In this document: one piece after another, positions 11,551 through 21,812 of the stretch
Numbering within the stretch: position 1 is the first letter of the stretch
Layout: every line of letters starts with the position of its first letter
Made by a program: the position numbers and the translations under genes
Assembly: GCF_037975245.1 (NCBI RefSeq)
Contig: NC_092577.1
Span: 17,756,398-17,820,397 of the forward strand
Reading direction: 5' to 3'
Source of the DNA: Apostichopus japonicus
Taxonomy: Eukaryota > Echinodermata > Holothuroidea > Aspidochirotida > Stichopodidae
Length of the DNA stretch: 64,000 bases
Notes under the pieces: generated by a model
What the model was told of the DNA's origin: nothing
The model's database searches: none
Seen by the model: only the letters and a program-made list of their open reading frames with translations

Positions 11551-12614
11551 GTGAGTGCATGCATGCTTATTAAATGTGCTGGTAGACACGTGTAGCAAAT
11601 TAAGCATGTACTATTCCGCAGATAATCCTTTAGGAGTTTAAAGGCCATTTGTTGACTCTAACATTAACAACAATATCGATTAATGTAATTTGATTCTTTG
11701 AAAGACCCGTAAACCAGTCATTCTGTCATTGTGCAATGAAATGTATGATGCCACATCTTACTCTCGGCACATGGTGTTTAAACTTCTATGTAAACAATTG
11801 AGAATGGAATTGTTAACAAACAAGTATTTTGAGGAAACGAAAAGATAGCAATAAGATGGGCTTATACTACTGAAATACATAAATGTTACTGAATGGAAAA
11901 TCTAACTTGTTAAAGAAGTGTATAGTATTCACCGTAATGTACTGTAACTCGATGAAATTGAGCTTTTGACTGGTTAATTGTCGCATTAATCTTTAGCGGG
12001 AGTACTGGCCAGCTTCCTGCATTTTTAATGAAATTCAATGAAATAATGTTTACAGCTATATAGCTTCAAAAGACAAATTTTACTCAACATTTACACTGGT
12101 TGTAATAATAAATGACAGCTGTTACATAAAATACTGTAAAGGTGAAACAAATCTTTACCCCTCCAATGTGAAGCCATTATGATATCTCTATTGTAGTGTT
12201 CAGTGTAATGATTTATAGCTGGGCAGCTTTTCCCACGTAATCGGCATACCTGTACTTGTGTATTTAATTATTGTACTGACAAGGAGTTGGGTTTGGGATT
12301 TAGAAAGGCAAATTAATTTAATGTCCCAAATATTGGTCGCAGGCTCGCAGCCTGAAGACAGCAGACAAACCAGCCTCGCAGCCTGAAGATTGAGTCTTAA
12401 GATGAATACTAAACACTAAGTGTACAGTACCTGTCGTCAGAATGTAACTTTCAACTGTTCAACTTCAAGCACATAATGTGTGCCCACCGTCAAGCTACTG
12501 TAACTAAAATTGCAGTGATCACAATGATGTATATTAATCCAAATTATATTGTTACATGTATTATTCTAATGACGGATATGTTAACAATTTGTGTTTGTTT
12601 TTTTTTAATGGCAG
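11551..12614. other. Intron of the P transposase
   Basis: Runs from a clear GTGAGT donor to 'tttttaatggcag'. It is AT-rich, with a short near-duplicate 'cagcctgaagac'/'cagcctgaagat' at about 12350-12390 and nothing else recognisable. Confidence 0.55.
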
Positions 12615-15163
12615 TTTCGTGGGAAAGAAATCCGATGGTCCCATCTGCTTTCTTTGCAAGAGTGGGATCAGCAGCTGAATGCCCAAGCACCAGGGTTGAG
12701 GTTCATAAACTTACTTTTCAAGACATCAACCTTACACCCTCATTAAAGGAATTGTCTGGTGGAAGATTTTGATACATTGTCCTTGTAATTATTATTTTTC
12801 TCTTTCTAACCATGTAAAAATTGTCCCCATTCGACATTTTCTTCTTGTAGAAATCTGGTTTTCAAATTCACCAGTTTCTCACCAAAAGTACCGTTTGTTC
12901 GAACGCTTCAATATGGTGATTGACGTAATGCTTGCAGATAGGCAAAACAGGCGACTTGAAGTTAGCACTCCCAATTCCGCAGCAAATTAACTCACGTGTA
13001 AGCACATTGGATTGCCTCATATATATAACGTACATACTCGCGAACGTATATACTACGATGCTCAGTTGGTGTACTTGTATAGCGTTACACATAGTACACT
13101 CACACTCAAACCACAGTTCATTAACTGTTCTTCGAAATCGCTGAAATAAAATTCACGGATCAAATTAACAGTAGAAGGAAACTTTTAAAGTATTCGTTAA
13201 AGCGAAAGATGAAACTTGGCGGGATCGATGTCATCGCAGACCTGTCCGATTGTAAACGTTAGTGTAGCCTATACACGCGGACATTCTTCGCGCTGGAGCT
13301 GGATACCGCGATGTATAAACAACGAAGAGCCTGCTGTTAAAACTTATCTTGTGTTACACAAAGACCACGAAACCACCGATCTACTACATATATTGCGGCT
13401 TAAGGAGTTTTTTAAATCATATCTAATTTATAAGAAATTTCACCGGAAATTATTGAAGAAATTGATCGAATCGTTGTCAGAGCAGAATATAGCACTGAGA
13501 AGCTTAGGCTTCGCAGAACTGTCCGATTGTCAACGTTTGAGTACAGCCTACATGAGAACATTTTTCGCGTTGGCGCTGGATAGCGCGATGTATAGCCTGA
13601 ACAACTCAGAGTCTGCTGTTAAAATTTACCTTCTGTTACTCAAGGACCACGGAACCACCGCTCAAGTACATAGCGGCTTAAGGAGTTTTTGAAAACATAT
13701 CTAATTTTTAAGAAATTTCACCGGAAATTATGTATACAAACGCTGTTTTTGTTGTGATTACCGTATAGGTACTGTGCGGAGGGTGGGTTATAACGCAATC
13801 TGCTATGGCAGAGCTGACGTCACGTATTGTACTGTTCAAATCATATTTGAATTGTCTATCCATAACGATTAAAAAATCGTTTCTCCGTCAAACGCAACAT
13901 TAGCGTTCTCATACTTTGACAACATGTTTGGAAAATTATTTACTATTTTTTAAGGTAACTTCTTTGGGCCACCAGACAATCCTTTTAAGGATGCGCGTCT
14001 ACTTGGCAGCTCAGGTAATGCATTGCATGTCATATTATTACATACAGTATTTTGCTCAGTATTGTATCTGCATTCAAGTTATTTACTTGTCACTTTGTAT
14101 CAACTATACTGCACAATTTGTCCATTATTTACTTGTTCATATCAATTGGTGCAATTGGTGAAGTATGAAACAGTGAAAATTTTTATCAGTATGTGTATTT
14201 TTTGGAATATATTTTACAGGTTCTCAGTAAGACAGTCGCAAATGCAATAGAGTCGATGGGAAGAGATGAGATGGCATCAACTGTGCACTTCATCAATAAA
14301 TTGAATGACTGGTTCGATTGCTTGAATGTTGCCAATGTAACCCAACACAAGTAAGACTTTGGATATAGAAATAGAAGTATGTGATTTGGTATAATTTTAC
14401 TGAAATTTCTTTTAGTGGCTGGAGGATGATTTCCTAGGCTTTCTAAACGAGTGGAATACAGAAGCACAAGAAGCTACAGATGTCCCCAAGAAGGAGAGAC
14501 AAAAGCTGTTCTTGTGCAGAGAAACCTATGCAGGACATCAGATTACAGGTATTTGCTTTTGGGTATTTCGAAAATGACAGTAGACAGAACCAAGTGGTCA
14601 AGAATATGGTCAAAATAACATATCATTTCTATAAAGCTGTCTTGAAAACAAAAGTGTTTCTCAAATGGGGCCAGAAAAAAAGGGTAAGGTTTAAAGTTTC
14701 ATAATCTGGTAATGCATTCATCTGTATGCAGTTGGAGTTTCATTCTCTTGATAATTTGTTGTGGTGTTATACTGTACTCTTATAACAGTAACATTAGACA
14801 TCTTGATATATTAATCAACTGAGTCTTCCATGATTCACCATGGGATACTAATATTGTTAGAAATCAAATGAGCATGTTTTTTTCATGCTTCCCTCAGTGG
14901 GTTTTTAATTAATATTGTCCTTTTCTTTTCCCATAGTGAAATCTTTTGTACAACTTACCAAAGAACTTCTTCAAACCCCTGGTGTGAAGTATATTTTAAG
15001 CGAAAAAATTTCACAAGACCCACTGGAGGAGTACTGCGGAGGCAGGAACGAGAATCCAACTGTTGAGCTTGTACAGTTTGGGCACAATGTTTTGTCCTTG
15101 ATGGTTGCAAGTTCAAAGGCAATCAGTTCAGTACGCAGTAACTGCCGCAAAAGGCCAAGATAG
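12615..15163 (+). pseudogene. P transposase 3' exons
   Basis: Segments are: 12615-12748 (WSHLLSLQEWDQQL, a frameshift, then TFQDINLTPSLK); about 13989-14014 (RMRVYLAAQ, then gtaatg); 14220-14351 (VLSKTVANAIESMGRD, then gtaaga); 14416-14548 (WLEDDFLGFLNEWNTE and RETYAGHQIT, then gtattt); 14937-15163 (VKSFVQLTKELL, KYILSEK, GGRNENPTVELVQFGHNVL, stop). The last three joins preserve the motif order of the family. The 14351 junction lacks one G needed for a canonical in-frame splice. No ordinary donor follows 12748, suggesting the 12749-13988 interval is an insertion. Confidence 0.8.
13235..13731 (+). repeat. Imperfect direct duplication, ~220-bp units 277 bp apart
   Basis: Copy 1 is 13235-13453 and copy 2 is 13512-13731. 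Both run from 'cgcaga-ctgtccgattgt' through 'ctgctgttaaaa' and 'cggcttaaggagttttt' to 'aatttcaccggaaattat'. An open frame at 13216-13692 spans both copies. No domain is recognised and I do not call it a gene. It lies inside the 12749-13988 interval that separates two P transposase exons. Confidence 0.75.
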
Positions 15164-15992
15164 GAGGAAGCAGATTGCAGTTAAATAACATTTACCAACT
15201 TTTTTCACTTTACGTATGGAACAATTTTGAAGTACATTTCCATATGAAGTAACAGAATTTATGTAATTTTTTCGTGGAACTGGTCAATTGTAATAATGAG
15301 TTAATGTTCAATAGCATTTCTAATATCTTTTACATAAATGTTTTCTTTGATTAATACAGTACCAGGGGCATAGCCAGGTTTTTGATATGGGGTGGGGGGA
15401 AGTCAAATTTCTGCCTCCACTTTCAGGCACTGAGCAGTGGATCAATGTCCTGGGGGGGGGGGGGGTAAAAGGGGCATTCTCTTGCCCAGAAATTTTTTTT
15501 TAAAAAGGGGTTAAGATGCAAAAGGGTGTTATCATTTCCATTCTTTCAACTGAATATGTGTACAAAGAGGAGTACATTTAGATAATATTCGCTACCTATG
15601 ATTCTTCACCATATCCACTCGCGTCGCCAACAAATTATGGGGGGGGGGGCACTCTGCCCCCACTGTCTACAACACTGTACAGTACTGTAAATGAACTCGA
15701 AATGATTCGATTGTTCTGTCTAATTTTAGCTAGCACTACAGTAGTTTTATTTCACAGTATTTTAATTTCTTATTTGAACCTTTATTGTACTAGTACTTAA
15801 TGTGGGGATTTTTGTTAGAAGAACATTGTCATTTGTCCATATGCTCTAGATTATTTTTGGTGGAACTAGTATATTGAAATAAAATTGTGACTTGATCTTG
15901 TATAGTTTTCATGTTACCTTGTGAAGTTGTTTTATTTTCCTTTTGTTTAGTACAATATATACAGTAAAGGAACTCCAGCTCTCATTATTTCA
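15164..15992. other. Non-coding, with G-tract MITE-like debris
   Basis: 'accaggggcatagccaggtt' at 15361 begins a segment with G-runs at about 15452-15465 and 15640-15649. It ends near 'actctgccccc'. It resembles 'CAGGGGC(G/A)TAGCCAGG' repeats common in invertebrates. No gene. Confidence 0.4.
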
Positions 15993-16004
15993 CAGTCCAA
16001 TAGT
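15993..16004. repeat. TSD of LINE A1, left copy
   Basis: 'cagtccaatagt' recurs at 20941-20952, on the far side of the element. Confidence 0.85.
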
Positions 16005-16250
16005 GTGCTTTTTACGTGACCCGTCATACGGGATACAAAACGTCACGGCCAAACGGCACTACCAAACCATCCCATTCTTACAAACGAACCTCAGGTCAAG
16101 CGAGCCAAAAAAAAGTACATACGCTCACCGACCTGCAGAGACAAAACGCCCAACCCCCCACTGAAATATTAAAAAACTACAAAAGGACGACCAGCACGCA
16201 GCGAAACAAAACACCCTTCCCCAGCACACCACCGTCCAAAAAAGGCAGCC

Positions 16251-19200
16251 CTAGATAGACGGGCGAAAATCGCCTTCAACCTGAAGGCGAATGTCAGACT
16301 TCACCGCCTCCAGGACTGTCTGCCAACTGGCAAATTTCCCCCTAAAAACAACATCACATCTATTCCTCCAAATAAGTTTTTTTTTACAACAGAACAAACA
16401 TAAATAATACGCTGCAACACAGCAACGGAACAAACTGGAGGATCTAATCCATACAAAACAAAACCCTGTCCTACCGACCAGGAACGGTCTCCCGTTAAAC
16501 GGTCGGTCCAGGACTGAAACCACTCCCACAAGTTCAAAACAAAGGGGCAATGCCAAAAAACATGGGCAGTACTCTCTAAGCTGTCACAGCCGGTCCTCGG
16601 GCACAGTCCATCACCCAATCGCCAGTGATACCTTTTCAGATTGGTCACCAAGGCACCGTGTGCAATTCTCCATGCAAGGTCACGGAGCCTGCAACCATTC
16701 AGCCTTGAATGCACCGAACGCCATACTTCGACAGGATGACGTCCCTGTACAAAAATTGCATTCAAGGCCCTATCCCGCAACGAACTGTGAACGAGGGCCG
16801 GCTGTGACAGGTCAACAGGGGGCAACTCAATCAGAGCGGAGCAAATGACACGCACCGCCCTGTTTGGAGTACTACTATGCGGTTCTCTGTTGCTAAACAG
16901 CGCCGGGACCCATCGACGCAGGTGCAAACCGCCCCAAAAACGTACAAAATATGAACAAGGCAACCCTGGGTCAGTTACCGCTACAAACAACTGCTTAAAT
17001 AACAAGCAAGTTAACTTACTTCCCAGATGAACCACCCCTAACCCACCCTTCTCCAGTTTTTGGTACATTACCGCCCTTTTGACAAGCTCTGTACCACCCG
17101 ACCAAATAAATGAAAATATCGCTCTCTCCAACCGCACCAGGACGCGACGCGGAATTGGATACACCGCGCCCGGGTACCACAAGATGGGCGAAACAAAACG
17201 ATTAACTACGGTGACTTTCCCTAGGATCGAAAGCCAGCGGGTGCCAAAGGTTTCGAGCCTGCTCTCAAATACCTCAGCCCTCTCGCTCCAGGTGACATCA
17301 CCAGGTGCATCGTAGCCGAACCATATACCATTAATTTTGATATTGTGATCCGACCACGACGCACCGAATGGTAAGTCTCTGTATCTCCAGCTACCAAGAC
17401 GAGGGCCCTTTGTCTTTTCTGGATTCAACTTCGCCCCGGTAGCTCTCTCAAAAATAGATAAATCCTGCGAGAGTGCGCGAAAGGAGCCCAGACTCGAAAC
17501 AACACATGTCACGTCATCTGCATATTGAGCGCATTTCACTTTGGCACCCCCTGGCACAACGAATGGAACAAGTCTGGAGTCCCTTTCCAAAAGACGAGAG
17601 AGGGACTCGCTAAACAAAACATAAAGTAATGGAGACAGAGGGCACCTCTGGCGCACCCCCCTCTCTACGTTAAAAACCTCCGAACAAAACCCATTTACGA
17701 TGACAGAACTGAAACTTTCTTCATACAAAACAGAAATCCATTTACGAAAAACCGGGTGCAACTGAAACGTCTCCAATACGTTCATTAAAAAACCGCGATC
17801 CACCATGTCAAAGGCCTTCTGCTGGTCCAGAGACACCAATGCACATGGCAGATCACGCTCAATAACAAAGTCGGTCAAGTCGCGCATCAACCACAAGTTC
17901 TGCTGGATGCAATGACCCTTGACTGCACAAGTCTGGAGATCACCCACAAGATGCGGCATAGCCAGTGCAAGGCGGTTGCACAAAGCCTTAGCCAGCAACT
18001 TGTAGTCCACATTTAACAAGGTGATCGGACGCTTGTTACGGGGATCCAAGGAGTCCCCAGACTTGGGCAGCAAAGTAATCATGCCCATACGTTGACTTTG
18101 GTTTAACAGTCCGTTTTGGAAGGCGTCCTCGAAGACGGCTCTGATGTCGGGTCCTATTATTGCCCAGAAGGTTCGGTAGAACTCCCTCGGAAGCCCGTCC
18201 GAACCCGGGGACTTGCCATTCTTCATCTTCGAAAGCGCCTTCCAAAGCTCAACAGTGAATATTCCGCCCCCAAAATATCATTGACATCGTGGGGAACGGT
18301 TTCTGAGATTCCCCTCAATAAATTAGCCTGTGCCGACAAGTCGACATTGCCACGCGTAAACAAACTCGAATAATACTCTTTATATACGGACAATGCCGTG
18401 AGGGTCACTAACCACGGTCCCATCAGTAGCGCGCACAGACGGGACGCGTCTGTCACCTGCCGATGAGCTAACGGACTGGTAAAACCTCAGTGAAGGGCGC
18501 TCCTCGGCTTCCACCGCTTCGACACGGGCCCTGACGCGGGCACCGTGGTACTTTTCATCGAGATAAGTCTGCAAAGCGATGACAGCCGAAGGGTCGCCAA
18601 ACTTCACCTCCGCGCACAGCTTCGAAAAATGTTCTCTTCGACGCCGTGCGCGGATCACACAATACTGAATTGCGTAGCGTTTGATGCGCAACTTGACATC
18701 ATCCCACCATTGGGATGTAGAAGCAAAGGCCGGCTTCAATGTTTGCCATCCTTTGTACCTGGTCTCGAAACCCTGGCGGAACTCTGCCTCGCCAAGAATC
18801 CGACAGTTAAGCTTCCATAGGCCCCGCCCGATGGGGAAAATGGAAGGCAAAACAAAACGTGCTACCACAGTGTCATGGTCAGAGAGCGGACAGCTGAGCG
18901 TCTCGCAACCCGAAAATGTCAAACTTACGGGCGCATACACTCGATCTATCCTGGAGGCATCTTCTCCGTTAGGCCTCACCCACGTATACACCGTACTACA
19001 CGGGTGCATATGCCTCCAGACATCGGCTAAAAGGTGTGCCGAAGTGAATCTTTCCAATTCTGTGATCCCAGCGTCAGGACTAGCAGACACAGAAGCCCCG
19101 AGTCTGTCAAGACCCGAGTCTGGGACACAGTTAAAGTCTCCGACCATGACACATGGTGCACTACCAGGAACAAAGGAAGGCAGCGTGTTAAAAAATTCTC

Positions 19201-19558
19201 GTCTAGCAGAAGGCCGATTGGGAGCATACACATTGCAGAGGGAGATGTTACCCTGTGGATACTTGAAAAGAATGCAAACCAATCGGCCCTCGTGATCCGT
19301 CTCCACCCTAGTGGCACAACCCGCCTGACGAGGTGACAGAAGGATGACAGTGCCACAGGATGAAGACGAACCAAACGAAGCATGCAGCCCACCACCCCAC
19401 TCATAAGCCCATAGAGGGACATCTTCCAAAATATGTGTTTCTTGCAGGCAAACGCAGTCGACCTCCATTGAAATACAATATTGGAAAATGCGACTGCGCT
19501 TGCGATGATCCCTCATGCCATTCACGTTCAAAGTGGCAACTGAAAATGTATGGGCCAT
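16251..19558 (-). pseudogene. LINE A1 ORF2: endonuclease + reverse transcriptase, frameshifted
   Basis: Starts at an ATG 20 nt after the ORF1 stop (MAHTFSVATLNVNGMRDH). The EEP endonuclease has QETHI, VGDFNCVPDSG and SDHDTV, including the catalytic Glu, Asp and His. The RT follows in another frame from 18226 with motif A SLDQQKAFD, VRQRCPLSP (the usual RQG is RQR) and the YADD box. The C-terminal zinc-like motif is CPRTGCDSLESTAHVFWHC. Frame breaks lie near 18390 and 18270, between endonuclease and RT, and at the T run 16376-16384. An intact protein would nick target DNA and copy the element RNA there. Confidence 0.9.
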
Positions 19559-19578
19559 GAGAGGGCAATGGGGCAAAA

Positions 19579-20721
19579 CTACGCCGACGACGATTCTGTA
19601 AGCTTCAAGCGCGCTCTAGACGACATATCGTCGTCCGAGTCGTCACTTGAGGCCGACCTTTTTAGAGAGGGTTCCCCCATCTCGTCGTACCAGCTCGTCC
19701 CAGTGGCACGTTTTGGCTCGACGATCACCGAGCCCCCGGAGTCGCTGTCAGACAGAGCCTCCGGAGACCCGATGACCACCGAGTCCCCGGAGTCGCCGTC
19801 GGACAGAACCTCCGGAGAATCGATGACCACCGATTCTCCGTCAGACAAAGACTCCGGATCTGGCGATACCGGCGGCGGACTGGGGACGGAACTGGACGAG
19901 TTGATGGGGGAAGCTGGTGGAGACTTTCTCGGTGCGGGCACGGGGTTGGGGTCTGCAACGACGGGGGAGGGTGAACCAGGTGCAGGGGAGGGTAAAATCC
20001 CACCAGATTCCCCCTCCTCTCGTGAAGTACTAGGTGCGTCGGAACTTGACTTACCCCCACTCTTAGTCCTAGAGACATAAGAGGAGGGACAAGCTCGAAA
20101 GACATGTCCCTCCTTCCCACATAGTGAACACACAACCTCGTTTGGGCAAGCGGTGCTATCATGCCCAAGACGAAGGCAGCGCCCACATTTCTTGTTTGGG
20201 CAGCCCTTGGCTTCGTGCCCGGTCTCCCCACACCTGAAGCAGGTACGGGGCTGACCGGGATACCGCACGTGGGCTTTATGCCCTGCTATAAACAGGAAGG
20301 AGGGAATGTCCTGTTTCAGGTCGATCCGAACCTGTCGGTGCCCGTTCAACACCCTAGGGGCTTGTGCATAGGAGCACATTTTGGCAGCCTTGACAGCCCC
20401 GAACCGACCCAAAACCGTTGCGACAAGTTCCTGCCGCACCTCTAGTCCTACGTGGATGATAGTTACCCATACGGATCGCTCGTATGGAGTTACTGTCATC
20501 CCCTCGACGTTACTCAGCAACGTGACCCCTTTCTGACGGGCCACGTCACTGGTAAAACGTAAATCGTACGTATTACGACCCTGGAGAGCTTGCAAAGCAT
20601 CAACCTCTCCAGGCACAACAACACCCTTGCTCTTCAAAATACTAAAAACTTGCACCGGTGGAACAGCTTGTTCACCGGTGAACGACAACTTAACTATCCG
20701 AGAATCACGTCGCGATGCCAT
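19579..20721 (-). CDS. LINE A1 ORF1: nucleic-acid-binding protein with three CCHC knuckles
   Basis: About 380 residues, intact, from ATG (MASRRDSRIVKL) to TAG. An N-terminal RRM-like region of about 150 residues (VWVTIIHVGLEVRQELVATV) is followed by three zinc knuckles: CFRCGETGHEAKGC, CGRCLRLGHDSTAC and CSLCGKEGHVFRAC. A Pro/Ser-rich then Ser/Asp-rich tail has short repeats around 'DGDSGDSVVI'. It is the RNA-binding component of the retrotransposition particle. The stop lies 20 nt before the ORF2 ATG, a layout that favours reinitiation. I chose the internal ATG because the conserved MASRRDS/MAARRDS start is shared with the other LINE copies. Confidence 0.9.
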   Translation of the reverse strand: MASRRDSRIVKLSFTGEQAVPPVQVFSILKSKGVVVPGEVDALQALQGRNTYDLRFTSDVARQKGVTLLSNVEGMTVTPYERSVWVTIIHVGLEVRQELVATVLGRFGAVKAAKMCSYAQAPRVLNGHRQVRIDLKQDIPSFLFIAGHKAHVRYPGQPRTCFRCGETGHEAKGCPNKKCGRCLRLGHDSTACPNEVVCSLCGKEGHVFRACPSSYVSRTKSGGKSSSDAPSTSREEGESGGILPSPAPGSPSPVVADPNPVPAPRKSPPASPINSSSSVPSPPPVSPDPESLSDGESVVIDSPEVLSDGDSGDSVVIGSPEALSDSDSGGSVIVEPKRATGTSWYDEMGEPSLKRSASSDDSDDDMSSRARLKLTESSSA

Positions 20722-20940
20722 GATACCGAAGGTGGCTAGGCCACAGGGGAGTAACACAAAACAAACAAAAGACCGGATAGTGAAACAACAAACGATATAC
20801 GAACTGAGGAAAACACACGAACACAAGCTATCACACCCGCCTGGCGGGAAGTATAGCACAGCACAGTACAAAAACAGCTGTAACAGATGAAGAGCGAGAG
20901 CGAAAACACGTCCGCACTCCACGAAAGCCAACTGCCAACT

Positions 20941-20952
20941 CAGTCCAATAGT
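20941..20952. repeat. TSD of LINE A1, right copy
   Basis: Identical to 15993-16004. It marks the 5' end of the minus-strand element. Confidence 0.85.
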
Positions 20953-21812
20953 TTACACTGCGTAGCAATATGATGATAGAAATAGCAAAGGTAGTGTACG
21001 GACAGGTGCCCTTATAATCATATGCATAACATTGAAAAGCCAAGTTGGGGATTAAAATCACCTTTTGTGCTCGAATTATGTCCATATAAACTCGTGGAGC
21101 TAAATACATTTTAATTTTGCTGACACAAGGCCTAGGAAGGTAGCAGGGTCAGGGGGGGGGGTTAGTGGGTGTCTTAAGGAGTGAAGGTGGGTCAAGAGAA
21201 GGAGCCAGTGTGGTGGTATTGATGTTGAGTTGATGGAGCTCCAAATGCCAAAGGTGGTATGAGAGTTTTACTTTAGAGAGATAGGCATCTGCGAAAGTTT
21301 TGGGAATGATTCTAAATGCTGGTGAGATTATTTGGGGTGTAGAGAAGACTAAGCTTTGCCAACAGAGAAAGAAAGGGAGGAAGTGGAAAGTTTAAAATGC
21401 TCCATGCTGAGCTAAAGTGCTTCTTTCAAGAGGGTGTAAATATTGCGAAGGTGAGAGTTGTGGGTGTCACTGTGGCGATGCTGCCATAGTCCAATTTAGA
21501 GCGGATGGTGTACCTGTAAATTCTGAGGGTGTGCCAGACCTAAAGTAGGTGGTGTTGAAGAGAAAGCATGTGTCACATTTGACCTTAATCCATAAAAGGA
21601 AACAAATAATCACAACAAAGTTGAAATTTGGGTTAAAAATTGAACAAAACTGACAATATTGTAGTTCCACTATATTTCTCTTAACTAACGTAAAATGTTT
21701 ATAAGCTTGAAAGATGATGTTTGCCATGGAAAGAAAAAACGAACTATGTAAGTATACAAAATCGTTAATATAAAATCAAAATATATGGACACCAATGAAG
21801 TTACTCTCAGGT
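20953..21812. other. Non-coding, no gene seen
   Basis: Contains a G-run near 21155 and G/A-rich sequence to about 21450. No domain-bearing frame. Confidence 0.5.

Larger units (their letters stand above)
9805..15163 (+). pseudogene. P-superfamily transposase gene, intron-containing, inactivated
   Basis: Order of parts: an N-terminal zinc-binding region, a second Cys-rich motif, an RNase-H-like catalytic region and a conserved C-terminal region in separate exons. Diagnostic strings of P/THAP9-type transposases are DGASPNKKFF, FRDVPHLLKTTRN, TFQDINLTPSL, RMRVYLAAQ, FLGFLNEW, RETYAGHQIT, KYILSEK and QDPLEEY. Frameshifts lie near 10011-10021 (A run), 10150-10260, about 10870 and about 12700, with an in-frame TAA at 11179-11181. 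The block between the first catalytic carboxylate (LDEMKI) and LASHVLV is shortened. The 3' exons remain well preserved and splice in phase. The gene once made a cut-and-paste transposase acting in the nucleus. It is now broken; terminal repeats were not found. Confidence 0.85.
16005..20940 (-). mobile_element. LINE A1, Tx1-clade non-LTR retrotransposon, near full length (4936 bp)
   Basis: Flanked by 12-bp TSDs. On the minus strand it runs: 5' leader with a CCCGCC-A-GGCGGG hairpin (20836-20848), ORF1 with CCHC knuckles, ORF2 with endonuclease and reverse transcriptase, a 3' hairpin (16020-16032) and the terminus CACGTAAAAAGCAC without a poly-A tail. The RT sequence (GSDGLPREFYRTFW, PITLLNVDYKLLAKAL, SLDQQKAFDMVDRGFL, QYADDV) is typical of the Tx1 branch of the L1 group. 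ORF2 is frameshifted, so this copy is inactive. Confidence 0.92.

Noticed and set aside
13216-13692. 158-codon open frame across the duplicated units
   Set aside because: Open in both copies but no recognisable protein features and no conserved neighbour; could be chance in CpG-containing sequence.
19550-20080. Plus-strand 176-codon Ser/Gly-rich frame opposite LINE A1 ORF1
   Set aside because: Antisense shadow of the low-complexity ORF1 tail. The same shadows occur opposite LINE A2 ORF1 (43363-43926) and B ORF1 (39149-39661, 63173-63685).
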